Of a stretch of 64,000 nt of DNA, positions 9,369 to 19,300 are shown in pieces (the stretch's first letter is position 1; each line of letters opens with the position of its first letter). The stretch covers positions 1 to 64,000 of the forward strand of contig JAIVFJ010000118.1 of the NCBI GenBank assembly GCA_025765615.1, given 5' to 3'. The notes under the pieces were generated by a model. It was given only the letters and a program-made list of their open reading frames with translations. It did not search any database and was not told where the DNA came from. The position numbers and the translations under genes were made by a program. Origin of the DNA: Zopfochytrium polystomum. Taxonomy: Eukaryota > Chytridiomycota > Chytridiomycetes > Chytridiales > Chytridiaceae.

Positions 9369-10557
9369 ACACCGTCACAAGGGTGTTACCATTGAAACCA
9401 AGAAATATACCCATTGATCCCTTCGGTGAAGTGGTGGATTTTCTTTTGGCTTTTGGAAGTAATGTTACGACGAGACACCCAAATATTTTAAGGTGGTCGA
9501 CTGGGGATGAAACTCCATTCCACACAGAAAATGGTGTTTTCCCGGTTGCACCGTGGACAGTACGGTTCTTTATGTATGCGGCGTAGCGAATCGCATACGA
9601 TAAAAGTATTGGGGGTAATCTTGCTTCAAGTAGCATGCAGACAGCCATCTCTTTGAGTATGCCGATGGTTCGTTCAGCGAGACCATCGAATTCTTTCACA
9701 TGAGCAGGGCTTGGCTCAATTTCAATGGGCGGGTGTTTGGATGATGCCCAATTCTGAAATTCAGAGCTCTTTTCGATTTCGCCTTGATCGAATCGCACAG
9801 CTTTTGTGTGAAGAGAATGTTTGTTCTCAAATGCCTCAAGCGCAAGGCGGAATTGAGTTTTGGCTTCTGCTTTTGATGCAAGTATTTTTATCTCAATCCA
9901 ACGAGAAAACTCGTCTACTATGCATAGCCAATAAAGTTCGTTACGCTTGCCACGCACAGGCAGAGGCGCAGGGTCTGTGTGAACTCGCTCTAATAGGCGA
10001 TTGGCAGGGGATCGAGTTGTGTGAATGGGGCGAGCGTGAATTTTCCCGACATCACAAGTCAAACAAGGAAAACGCCCAGTTCCTATTTGTGGGTACATAT
10101 GCTTGCTACTTTTATTGATAATACCAACTTCCTCAAGGGTTTTACGGATCAAACCTCCGTGCAAGTGACCAAAACGCTTATGGAGAATTTCTTCTTGTGT
10201 GCCCGAGCGTAAAGGTTGAAGGTTCACCCTGTGAGTTGGTTGTGGTAAGTCTTCCATGGCCAATGGTTTTTCAGACATACCGTCAGTTGACGCGAATGCA
10301 GTATCCGCATGAGTCAGCTGCATCACCGGAGTACCGGCGGAGAATTGTGCGATAATAAATGTACGCTCTGGTGGTCCGTTCATCAAAGCGAAAACATGCG
10401 TCGGGTCCCAGAGTAGGCGAAGATTTCCCTGGCGCATTAAGTCCATTGGAGAGATTAAAGTCTCTCTGAACTCAGGAACATATAAAGAATTGCGCAAGAT
10501 CAGAGTGATGTTTTCAACACTCAGAACAAAATCGCCTTCCAGTGTAGCTGGCACCAC
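9196..10557 (-). CDS. copia pol: integrase region
   Basis: An open frame of about 450 codons. HKRFGHLHGGLIRKTLEE with the later CLTCDVGK forms the HHCC zinc-binding domain before the integrase core. Core residues are HTDPAP, then RFDQGE, then GLAERTIGILKE (the D,D,E set). PFSVWNG and KIFGCLVV follow, as in other copia integrases. It inserts cDNA and makes the 5-bp duplication seen here. There is no ATG at its start; it continues from the gag-protease ORF in the -1 frame, so it is probably the middle of one original ORF broken by indels. Confidence 0.9.
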   Translation of the reverse strand: MVPATLEGDFVLSVENITLILRNSLYVPEFRETLISPMDLMRQGNLRLLWDPTHVFALMNGPPERTFIIAQFSAGTPVMQLTHADTAFASTDGMSEKPLAMEDLPQPTHRVNLQPLRSGTQEEILHKRFGHLHGGLIRKTLEEVGIINKSSKHMYPQIGTGRFPCLTCDVGKIHARPIHTTRSPANRLLERVHTDPAPLPVRGKRNELYWLCIVDEFSRWIEIKILASKAEAKTQFRLALEAFENKHSLHTKAVRFDQGEIEKSSEFQNWASSKHPPIEIEPSPAHVKEFDGLAERTIGILKEMAVCMLLEARLPPILLSYAIRYAAYIKNRTVHGATGKTPFSVWNGVSSPVDHLKIFGCLVVTLLPKAKRKSTTSPKGSMGIFLGFNGNTLVTVYDFTSRRVSDHYHVAFHEAIFPGYQPKMLPHGTLDKTSRLGPCHRHARRYNQLLGKC

Positions 10558-12089
10558 TACACACCGTTAGCTATGGAAATTGCAGCGCGAGTTGGTCTTA
10601 AATTGACAAAACGACTTTTGAGTGGCGACACGACCCTGGTTGCTCCTGAATCCAGGATCGCCGTATTGGGACGGGCAGTCATAGCAAGGTCGGTTACAAC
10701 TCTAGCGAAATCAGCTTTATCAGTTGAGCCGCGCAGAAATTGATCCAGACTGGAGTGAGGCAACACTCTGGCGTGATTGGCCATGTCTGTGTCTGCGATC
10801 CGAGCTTGCTCCGCAGAAGCTTTCAAGCGTTTAATCTGAGGGCAGTCTTTTGCAGCATGTCCATGGGTGTTGCAATACTGGCATTTGGACGAGTCAGGCC
10901 AGGAACGTTTCGCGCCGCTCCTTTGGGTCTGTCGGTCCACTTTCCCCTCTTTAAGTATGTCGCGACACTGATCAGCAGGGTGGTAAGCTGCTTCCCTGCC
11001 ATGACGCATGCAAGGGTTATTCGGCAGTGTACGGTTGATGCGATAACTTGTCTTTACTGGCTTGGACTTGCCAGCAGAAATTTGAGCAGCATTAGCCATG
11101 TCTGAGGACGTATTGGTGCTTTGGCTCTTTTGATAGTTGACATTTGCACGACTTAATGAGTCCATGATTTCATCAACTGTTTTAAAACTGCATCGAATGC
11201 CTTTCTGTAGTTCGAGGCGAAGCGAAGCAAAGTTTGCATCGCTTGGTAGAGTTTCATTCAAGCGGGCACGGAAAAGCATCATTTTTAGGTCTTTCATTTT
11301 CGACCGGCAAGGAGTATAGGCATTCAATGTCATCTCCTGCAAATACAATGCTTCGTCGTCTTCGCCATTTTCTTCAGGAGGAATAGGCAGTTCAGGTCCA
11401 AATTCAGTTTGAACGGGCATAAATTGCCTGTCACGTGGCGGTAAACGCAACTTGAACTGGTGGTGCACAGTATTGGTACATCCAAACACTGTGTCGAAAT
11501 CGTTATGCAGACGGTTGATAGCAGAATACCATTTGGTGACCTCAGAGGGCGAGTCGTTTGGTTTTTCAAGTGAGATATATCTCTTGAACCAATCGTCACC
11601 GGTAAATCCGACGGCATTGTTCGTAGCATATTTATTGCGTAGCCAGCAAATGCGATCATAGAACGTGTCGATGCCATTGGTGTTATCCAACTCTTCAACA
11701 TCCTCAAGCTTACAGCATTTGTTGAGAATAGAGATGGCTTTCCACATGTTGCTACGATCCACTATGTGCTCACGTTCGATTTTGTTTCGACGGGCCATGG
11801 CATTGCAGTATTCTTTTTGGTATTCAATTTCAAGTCTTTCGCGCTCAAGTTGTTGGTTTCTCCCCATTCCAGGATCGCGAGGTGCGAGCGGTACAGGGAG
11901 AGGAGCGAGGATCTCATAATTGGGTTCCTCTTTAGCGCGGATAGACAGTCTTTCATTATCAAGGAAGTCAAGGTAGCCTTCTTCGATTAACTTAGGTCGA
12001 ATGACTTTATCTTCATGACGTTTCCATTCAGCACTCGTCCAGTGCGCGAAACGTGAAGAAGTCATGCGTCCTTTGCCTTTGTTAGACAT
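10557..12089 (-). CDS. gag: copia gag and protease
   Basis: A 510-codon ORF starting MSNKGKGRMTSSRFAHWTS. The gag part forms the particle. A CCHC zinc knuckle, CQYCNTHGHAAKDC, lies at about residues 410-423, and the aspartic protease motif AILDSGATRVVSPL at about residues 475-488. The ORF ends in TAG just inside the protease domain (ISIANGV), and the protease sequence continues in the -1 frame (VVPATLEGDF). That is either a frameshift signal or, more likely, a one-base mutation. Transcription would be from the LTR at 13,180-13,376. Confidence 0.92.
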   Translation of the reverse strand: MSNKGKGRMTSSRFAHWTSAEWKRHEDKVIRPKLIEEGYLDFLDNERLSIRAKEEPNYEILAPLPVPLAPRDPGMGRNQQLERERLEIEYQKEYCNAMARRNKIEREHIVDRSNMWKAISILNKCCKLEDVEELDNTNGIDTFYDRICWLRNKYATNNAVGFTGDDWFKRYISLEKPNDSPSEVTKWYSAINRLHNDFDTVFGCTNTVHHQFKLRLPPRDRQFMPVQTEFGPELPIPPEENGEDDEALYLQEMTLNAYTPCRSKMKDLKMMLFRARLNETLPSDANFASLRLELQKGIRCSFKTVDEIMDSLSRANVNYQKSQSTNTSSDMANAAQISAGKSKPVKTSYRINRTLPNNPCMRHGREAAYHPADQCRDILKEGKVDRQTQRSGAKRSWPDSSKCQYCNTHGHAAKDCPQIKRLKASAEQARIADTDMANHARVLPHSSLDQFLRGSTDKADFARVVTDLAMTARPNTAILDSGATRVVSPLKSRFVNLRPTRAAISIANGV

Positions 12090-13179
12090 TTTGCAGATCT
12101 CAGAAATTAAATCCGCTTTGGAGATAAATTCTGAAACGGAGTTGGAGTTTTTCTTTGCTGTCCGTACAACTCACGTAGTTTGCAGGAATTTCAGCAGTAC
12201 TAGTTCTCAATGGCTCACAAGTCCAAAGAGTGTGCAAAAATTCTCAATGGCTCACAAGGTCCAAAGAGCAATAAATCAGTGACTCAAAAGTTCGCCAGAA
12301 AAATTCAGGGTTGACAATGATGAAAATCTCCGAGGCTCAAAGGTCCTCAGAAAAATTCAGACTTGATGACTGGCGATGATAGATAGCAATATTGGTAATG
12401 ATAGGATATGAATAGTTGGAATAAAAATCAAACGGTCAGAGATCCAATCCAATTTCGACGTTCCAAAAAAAAATGTAAGCGTCGACAGTCAAAATTCAGC
12501 AAGTCGACGTTCGACGTTTCAAATTCAGCAAGTCGAACTCGCGATTTAAAATTCCGGATCTCGACAATCGACGTTCAACGTGTCCAAGAGTCTCAACGTC
12601 TTCAAATCAGTGGGTCGACGTTCCAAAAATTCAAATCGACGTTCGCGAATTCAAAATTCAGCAAGTTCGTTCGACGAATTCAAAATGCAAATCGGCAATG
12701 CGACAGAGATCTCGACTTTCAAAAATTCAGCAGGTCAATCCAGATGTTTCGATGATTCTCGTCGAGTTCCAAAAAAAAAAAAAATTCAGAGATCTGGTCT
12801 TCAGAAAAATTCGGAAATCGTGGTAAGCGGTTGGAAATCGATGGAAACAGATGGATCTTAGTTGGATATTAATGGATCCGTCACGTAGGGATTGAAAAAC
12901 GCGCTCGGGGATGTAGATCTCTTGCTCGGGGATGTAGATCTGTTTGCGTCGAGCGAAGATCTGTTCGCGTGAAGCGGAGATCGGAGTTCAAAATTGAGAG
13001 ATCTCGTTGCGGCGGTGGTGAAAGAGTCGGTGATAGTTCACTGCGGTGGATGACCACGCGGTTGCAGGCGGCGCGCGGTTGCGGGTGGGACGGGGACGGC
13101 GTCGGGGCGGGAGGACGGCGTCGGGTGGATGACCGCGCGGTCGCGGGCGGAGTTTGAAATTTGCCTATGGTTCTCTTTG
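12090..13179 (-). other. copia 5' leader with degenerate internal repeats
   Basis: About 1.1 kb lies between the 5' LTR and gag, with no convincing ORF. It holds tandem words based on AATTCAGCAAGTCGACGTTC (12,440-12,740) and two near-repeats around GGCTCACAAGTCCAAAGAG (12,210-12,275). The stretch at 12,960-13,150 is strongly GC-rich. Confidence 0.7.
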
Positions 13180-13376
13180 TGTTGAAATAAGTTTTTTTTT
13201 TTTTTTTAATTATTCCTTCCACCATGTTACATACAGGATACATTGGTGGGTACTTGCAACACAAGCTTATTAGCAGGCTCAGGACGCGTCGTATCTTTAT
13301 CCAAAGAGATAAGCCGTATAGGCTTCTGAACCTTTTTGCTTTCCCACACGTTATTGTCTTTCAATGAAATGCAACA
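13180..13376 (-). repeat. copia LTR (5' LTR of copy B)
   Basis: The 197-bp LTR is the promoter-proximal one in the element's orientation. It ends next to the second copy of the ATAGA duplication. Confidence 0.94.
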
Positions 13377-13381
13377 ATAGA

Positions 13382-13886
13382 TGCAGGGAAAAATGATTTA
13401 TGGTCAAAGATTTATCTGTTAATATTCCCAATAACGTTTGTAGACTCAGAACGAGAAATAAAAGATCCTTCTATTGAAAAATTAAAGGATCCGACTTTAA
13501 AAGAAAAGATTACATTATGGAAGGAAGAATTTATGTGCATTCTTATTGAATATTATAAAAAGTACATAGAAGAAGGGGTTGACTATACTCCTGATATAAT
13601 AAACATGATACAAAAAGAGAAACGTGAAAATGATAGTATCAAAGATTATATAGATAACTATTTAGAACGAAAAGATAATGGTGTTTTAAAAGTGAGTCTG
13701 GTTATAAATAACTATTTAGCAATAAATAAAATGAAGATGAAGAAAAAAACGAACCTTAGAGAAGATTTTATAAAACATTTGGGAACTCCTCATGATCAAA
13801 ATCCAGCACGGTCTTATTGGATTGGTTGGTCTTTTATTTCTAACGATAACGATAACGTTATTGATCCTGTTGTTGATGATGTATAA
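13382..13886 (+). pseudogene. TV-Pol / SF3 helicase, 3' part after the copia insertion
   Basis: The helicase carboxy terminus continues here, starting with AGKNDLWSKIYLLIFPI and including LWKEEFMCILIEYYKKY, which parallels the region after Walker B in the protein at 46,716. Counting from 4,957 to 6,668 plus 13,382 to 13,886 gives 2,217 bp, a multiple of three, so the copia insertion alone did not disturb the frame. The stop codon lies inside the first repeat word of the downstream iteron region. Confidence 0.85.
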
Positions 13887-14251
13887 GATTGTATAAGATT
13901 GTATGAGTTTTTCATAGAGATGTTTTATTGAAACCCGTCGACAACATGGTATGATAAATTCTAATGTACAAATTGTTTCGACTTTGTACGATATTTTGTC
14001 CTAAACTGGAAGCATTGAATTTGAAATTGTAATTATTATTTTTAAAAATCAAAAGTAAATAAAAAAAATGATAAATTGAACTTTTGATTTTTTCTATACA
14101 TCGAGACGATGAAGTTATACATTATAAATAAATAAATAAAGAAGACCTTAAATAAGGTTGTAAAAGAGGTAGATTTCTTCAACTTAGAAAGTGAGAGAAA
14201 AAAGAACTTATACAATGACTCGATAAGATCTTATACAAGTCTTATACAATC
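13881..14251. repeat. iteron-like region A (GTATAAGATT)
   Basis: The word GTATAAGATT occurs at 13,881 and 13,891, with a variant GTATGAGTTT at 13,901. Its reverse complement (CTTATACAA core) occurs at 14,207, 14,230 and 14,241. The direct and inverted groups are about 300 bp apart with AT-rich sequence between. Three other replicon-like genes in this window are followed by the same architecture with a different word, so it is a candidate replication origin. Confidence 0.6.
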
Positions 14252-14334
14252 TAATACATGGTCATAAATATATCACAAAGTGAATTTTTTTGAAAAACAG
14301 GGCATTCAATAATATATAAATAATGAGGACTATA

Positions 14335-14408
14335 AAAATGTGGAGATGGAGTCGAACGAGGTCACGTTGGGACATATTCTCAATGAGTTGAAGTTCATCA
14401 GACAACAT
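14335..14408 (-). pseudogene. 5' fragment of a small replicon-partner gene
   Basis: From the ATG at 14,408 the minus strand reads MLSDELQLIENMSQRDLVRL, nearly identical to the start of the gene at 45,075-45,326 (which has one extra Leu). The match stops after about 24 codons. It is a truncated family member next to iteron region A. Confidence 0.7.
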
Positions 14409-14673
14409 GACAATGAAGTAGAAGTTGCAAGGTTTTTGGAAACGATAGCAAAGAAATGGTTTTCAGCACGAAGTGGAACATTTAAAGCAGCACGTTTATT
14501 TGTACAACCAGTGTATAGAATGGATTTATCTGAGCCATAGCGACACCATGTGAAACATACAACAGATTTGATCGTGAAAAGTTGAACGGGCAGAGTTGCG
14601 AGGACAGATAGAAAGACGTTTAGATGAGAATCTGAGCGCAGAAGTAAGAAAAGTACTAGAAAAACATTCTTAA
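14409..14673 (+). pseudogene. unidentified coding remnant with frameshifts
   Basis: Coding-like sequence in successive frames: VARFLETIAKKWFSARSG (about 14,425-14,475), then YNRFDREKL, then ERAELRGQIERRLDENLS to KVLEKHS and a stop at 14,673. Two frame changes are needed. The product is unknown. It is basic and probably helical, and it stands divergent from the small-gene fragment, as the replication genes do. Confidence 0.35.
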
Positions 14674-14721
14674 TGATGTATAGGAAAGGAGACGATGTTC
14701 AATAATATAAGTTTTACGACA

Positions 14722-16025
14722 TTATGTTATTGAAAATGTTAGTTTATGAGAAGTACCTGCCACCCAAACAAGTCCATACTTCTCATACAGCAATTTCAAC
14801 CTCTTGCCAAAATCAACCCGCTCAAACCATGTTGCATCTCTCTCCAAGACTGACTTCCAAATGGAAATAATATCAGTCGACAGCACACGTCGGAAATCCG
14901 CACCACTTGATGAAAAGCGAGTTACTGGGGATTCCTCAGACGCCCTCAATTCAAAAAACCTGGAAGCCTCACAGAAGACTGACTCCACCCATACTTCCTT
15001 TAAGCAGCTGGCGACATTGTTTGTAATCACCAGTCCAGAGCAAGGATCCAACATTTGAGCGACATAATCCAGTTCCGGTGATTGAACGTTCGACATATTG
15101 GGAACAATAAAATGTTCCATGTAGTGATAGGTGTGGCTCGAGTAAGCAGAAAGGAGATGCATCAGAGAATGTGTAATCATTGGAGATGCCAAATGGAAAC
15201 CAACAACTTGTTTGCGAAGTAGGCGGACAGCTTTCATCACTAGAAATCCATTCCAGAGACAAACATTTACCAACGAGGTTTTAAATGTTTCTCGTTCAAG
15301 ATCTTCAAGCAGTAAACGTTCCATATCTTCAATTGATGCAGATTTTTTGTTGATAAGGATAGCCATCTGTTCAGTAAACGCTATGGTAAATGCCTCCGAG
15401 ACGTATAACAAATCCTCATGAATTCTGTTCCAAAGCACAACCATATCGGACAGAGTTATAAAACTTAGATGTCGAATCACTGTCATTACGACACGTTCCA
15501 TATTTTCCTCAAGCTCCGAATCAACACCCCATTTGTAATCAATGTTTCTGAATAAAAATTGAACCAATGGCTGAACGTGCTCCACAAATCCGCGCTGTGC
15601 TAGGACGTTTGATAGTACTGGAAAGCAGCTCCCATGTAGGTGCCAGTCCACTGAAGCTTCCGGGGAATAATTTGGAAGGAACGTCAGAATGGTGTTTAAA
15701 ATCTGGAGAAGCATTTCGTTCGACATTTCCAGTGCCAAGCAAGCGATAAGTTTTCCAACACCTTCCTCTTTGTTTAGTTTTGACAATACCATAGGAAAAC
15801 ATTTTTCGATGTGGTGTAAGCGGAGTTCAGACCTATTGCTGCCCAAATTGTAAAGCAGATTCAAATGTTCGAGCTGAATAGCAAGCACAAATATAGAATG
15901 GTAGCGCTGGCCTGACAAATAGCGACAAAGAGCTTTAGCGTTCCGATCAATCTCAAAGGCGATATAATTGAGATGACAATCTTCGCTCCCACAAATTGGA
16001 AGATAATCCAGTGTGGTTGAATAAA
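14722..16025 (-). pseudogene. F-box family gene 1, 3' half (split by gypsy element)
   Basis: The carboxy-terminal half, about 434 codons, of a host-type F-box protein whose first half is at 21,241-22,497. Removing the gypsy element and one ATAAA duplicate leaves a 2,556-bp frame (851 aa), so the gene was open until the insertion. It shares LPICGSEDCHLNYI, LNKEEGVGKLIACLA and the ending KLLYEKYGLVW with the paralogue at 23,275-25,964. No domain other than the F-box is recognised; the long helical body may be a substrate-recognition region. Without excision only truncated products are expected. Confidence 0.82.
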
Positions 16026-16333
16026 TGTCAGGAACAGGGCAGGACAGGGCAAGGCAGACAAGGAACTGAGAGGAGTGATGATTGTATTGGAAACAATAAT
16101 TCACTTGAGGGATGGGACAGGTCCCCCATCCCCCTTTTATACCTTTTGAGAGTGTTCCTTGTCAAGACTCCAAGAAAGTTCCAGAAAGAGCAATTAGTAA
16201 TACAATGATACCAATGATACCAATGACAACAAGACAAGTCAGGAAAGCAAAGAAGGTTCCAGAAGGTTCCACAAGGTTCCATGAAGGAATGTTCTAGAAG
16301 GTTCCAGAGGTTTCCAGAGGGTGATTCATAACA
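16026..16333 (-). repeat. gypsy copy 1 LTR (3' LTR)
   Basis: The 308-bp LTR runs from TGTCAGGAACAGGG to GTGATTCATAACA on the plus strand. It contains tandem AAGGTTCCAGA words (about 16,250-16,315). Confidence 0.95.
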
Positions 16334-19300
16334 TCATCTCCCCCTTTTAGGCCTCTTCTGCAACTTGGTGGGGTACCTGGTCTTGAACTTGAGCAGAAGG
16401 TCTTGGCAGTGAGTGAGGTTTGACTCAGGTTCCCAGGTGTTGTCAGCATCTGAGTAACCTTTCCACTTAACAAGGAACTTGAGTGTCCTTCCAAACCACT
16501 TGGCATCCAAGATTTGTTCAACCTCAAATTCCTCTTCACCTTCTACCTCAACTGGAGGAGGAGGAGGAACAACTCTGCCTGGAATGGAATTGGCCACAAA
16601 CTTCTCCAAAAGGCTGACATGGAAAACTGGGTGGATCTTCATGGATGCAGGGAGATCCAGCTTGAAGGTGACTGGATTGATTTGCTCCAAGATCTTGAAA
16701 GGTCCCAACTTGAGGTTGTCTAGCTTGGGACTTGGTCTTTTGGTCTGCAAGTTCTTCCTCAGAAGCCAAACTTGCTGACCCACAGCAAGGTCATGGTCCA
16801 TTCTGTGAGTGTTGGCGAATCTTGAGGCATCTTCTTGGGCTTGCTTCAGGGTGGAGTCCAGGAAGGTGCTGATGATCTTGAGCTTATGCAAGTGTGAAGC
16901 CACAGCAGGAGCTTGGACATTGGATAGGATCTCTTGTCCCAAAAGATCTCCTCTTGGATTGAAGCCATAGGTTGCAAAGAAAGGAGATAGCTGGGTGCTT
17001 GAGTGGAGAGAATTGTTGAGAGCAAATTCTGCCAGCGGAAGGAGGGTGGGCCAATCATCCTGTTGATAGCTGACATAGCACCTCAAATACTGCTCCAGAG
17101 TCTGGTTTGTTCTTTCTGTTTGCCCATCAGTCTGAGGGTGATAAGCAGTTGACAGTTGAGACTTGATTCCAAGGGCTGTTGTGAGTGCTTTCCAAAATTG
17201 AGATCTGAACTGAGGTCCTCTGTCACTGATGATTGACTGAGGCAGCCCATGGAGCCTGAATATGTGCTGCAAAAACAGGTCTGCTGTTCCTTGTGCATCT
17301 ATATTCTCAGTGCAGGGGATGAAATGGGCCAACTTTGTCCTTCTGCAGATGACAACAAGGATAGAGTCAAATCCATGGGATGGGGGCAGTTTCACAATGA
17401 AGTCCATGGATATTGATGACCAAGGGCTGATGGCAATTGGGAGGGGCTCCAGAAGTCCATAGGGCTTGTGTCTGCTGGATTTGTTTCTTTGACAGGTTTC
17501 ACAGCTGCTGACATAGTTCTTGATGTACTTCCTCATGCCTGGCCAGTAGAAGTCTCTGGAAACAAGCTCATATGTCTTGTGCTCTCCTGGGTGTCCAGCT
17601 GTTGCTGCATCATGCCTTGTCTTGAGTATCTCAAGTTTTTCCTCTTCTTGGCTGATTTGAATCTTGTGAGGCTTGGGGTCCTTGGAAATAGCATGGGCCC
17701 ACACACTGTCAGGAAGCAATGAAAGGTGTGTCTTGGATGGTGGGGTGAAACCATCTCCCCCTTCAGGTGCAAGGTCTGTTCTTCTTGACAGGGCATCAGC
17801 CACAGTGTTAAGGTGGCCAGGAGAATAGCACAGCTTAAAGTCATACTCAGAGAGCAGTTCAGCCCACCTGGCATGCCTCTGCTTGAGCAACCTCCTTGCC
17901 CTGAAGAAGGTGAGGTTCTTGTGATCAGAATAGACAGAGATGCCTTTAGAACCAGCCAAGTAGTGTCTCCAGAATTTGAATGCTTCCACAATTGCAAGCA
18001 ACTCCTTGTCATGGACTGTGTAGTTACACTCAGCACTGTTCAGCTTCCTGGAGTAATATGCCACTGGATGCAGAGGAGCAGAGGGGTCCTGAGAGCTTGG
18101 CTGGGACAGAACAGCACCGAGGGCATAGTCTGAGGCATCAGTTTCCAAGGTGAAGGGAAGCAAGGGATCCACATGCTTAAGGAGTGGTGCACTTGTGGTT
18201 GCTGTCTTAAGAGCTAGCCAGGCTTGCTCTGCTGCTGGGGTCCATTCAAACTTGGTGGTCTTCTTGGTGAGATCAGTGAGAGGCTTGGCTATGGCAGAAT
18301 AGTTGGCAATGAAGGTTCTGTAGAAGTTGCAAAACCCAAGGAAGCTTTGAACATCCTTGATGGAATTTGGAGCCTTCCATTCAAGAATAGTTTGGATCTT
18401 GTCTGGTGCCATGGAGATCCCTTTGTCAGACACAATGAACCCCAAAAACTCAATGGAGGTCTTGTGGAATTCGCACTTCTCCAGCTTTGCATAGAGGTGA
18501 TGCTGTCTGAGTCTCTCCAAGACAGTCTTGACATGTCCCATATGGCTTGCAGTGTCAGATGAAAATACCAGGATATCATCCAGGTAGACAATGACAAAAA
18601 GGTCCAGAATATCCCTGAAGATGTCATTCATCATGCCTTGGAAAATAGCTGGAGCATTGGTAAGTCCAAAGGGCATGACCAAGTACTCAAAGTGACCGTA
18701 TTTGCATCTGAAGGCAGTCTTCCATTGATCCTGGGGCTTAATTCTGACCAAATTGTAGGCACCTCTGAGGTCAATCTTGGAAAATATCCTTGCATGGCTC
18801 AGTTTGTCCAGTAATTCAGAGATGAGAGGCAGTGGATAGCGGTTCTTGACTGTCATCTCATTGAGATCTCTGTAGTCCACACAGGGTCTCAGCCCCCCAT
18901 CCTTCTTCTTGACAAAAAAGATGGGAGCTCCAGCTGGTGACTTGGAAGGTTGGATGAATCCCTTGTTCAGCATTTCTTCAATGTATTCTTGGAGGGCCTT
19001 GGCTTCTGGTGGAGAGAGGTGGTACAGTGGCTTGAAAGGTGGGCTGCAAGTTTCATCCTTGAGTGGGATTTCACAGTCATAAGGCCTCTGAGCTGGTAGC
19101 AGGTCTGCCTTGGTCTTGGAAAACACATCAGCATAAGGGAGATATTCTTTTGGTAGCTTGGATGCCAGCAAAAGGTCTGATGGGTCCAAGTTCCTGTGCT
19201 CTTCAGCAGTGGTGCATGAATTCTTGACTGGGAACTGTGATTCTTGAATCTTTGACTGAGAGTTCTGTTCTTGGCAAAGACTGTGAGCTGTGGAACTTGA

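Larger units (their letters stand above)
6669..13376 (-). mobile_element. Ty1/copia retrotransposon, copy B (complete, with TSD)
   Basis: A 6.7-kb element inserted in reverse orientation inside the polymerase-helicase gene. LTRs at 6,669-6,864 and 13,180-13,376 are bounded by TGTTG...CAACA, and the 5-bp target duplication ATAGA is present at 6,664-6,668 and 13,377-13,381. The order gag-protease, integrase, reverse transcriptase-RNase H is that of Ty1/copia. The LTRs are nearly identical (differences in the poly-T run and one G), so insertion was recent. Confidence 0.96.
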
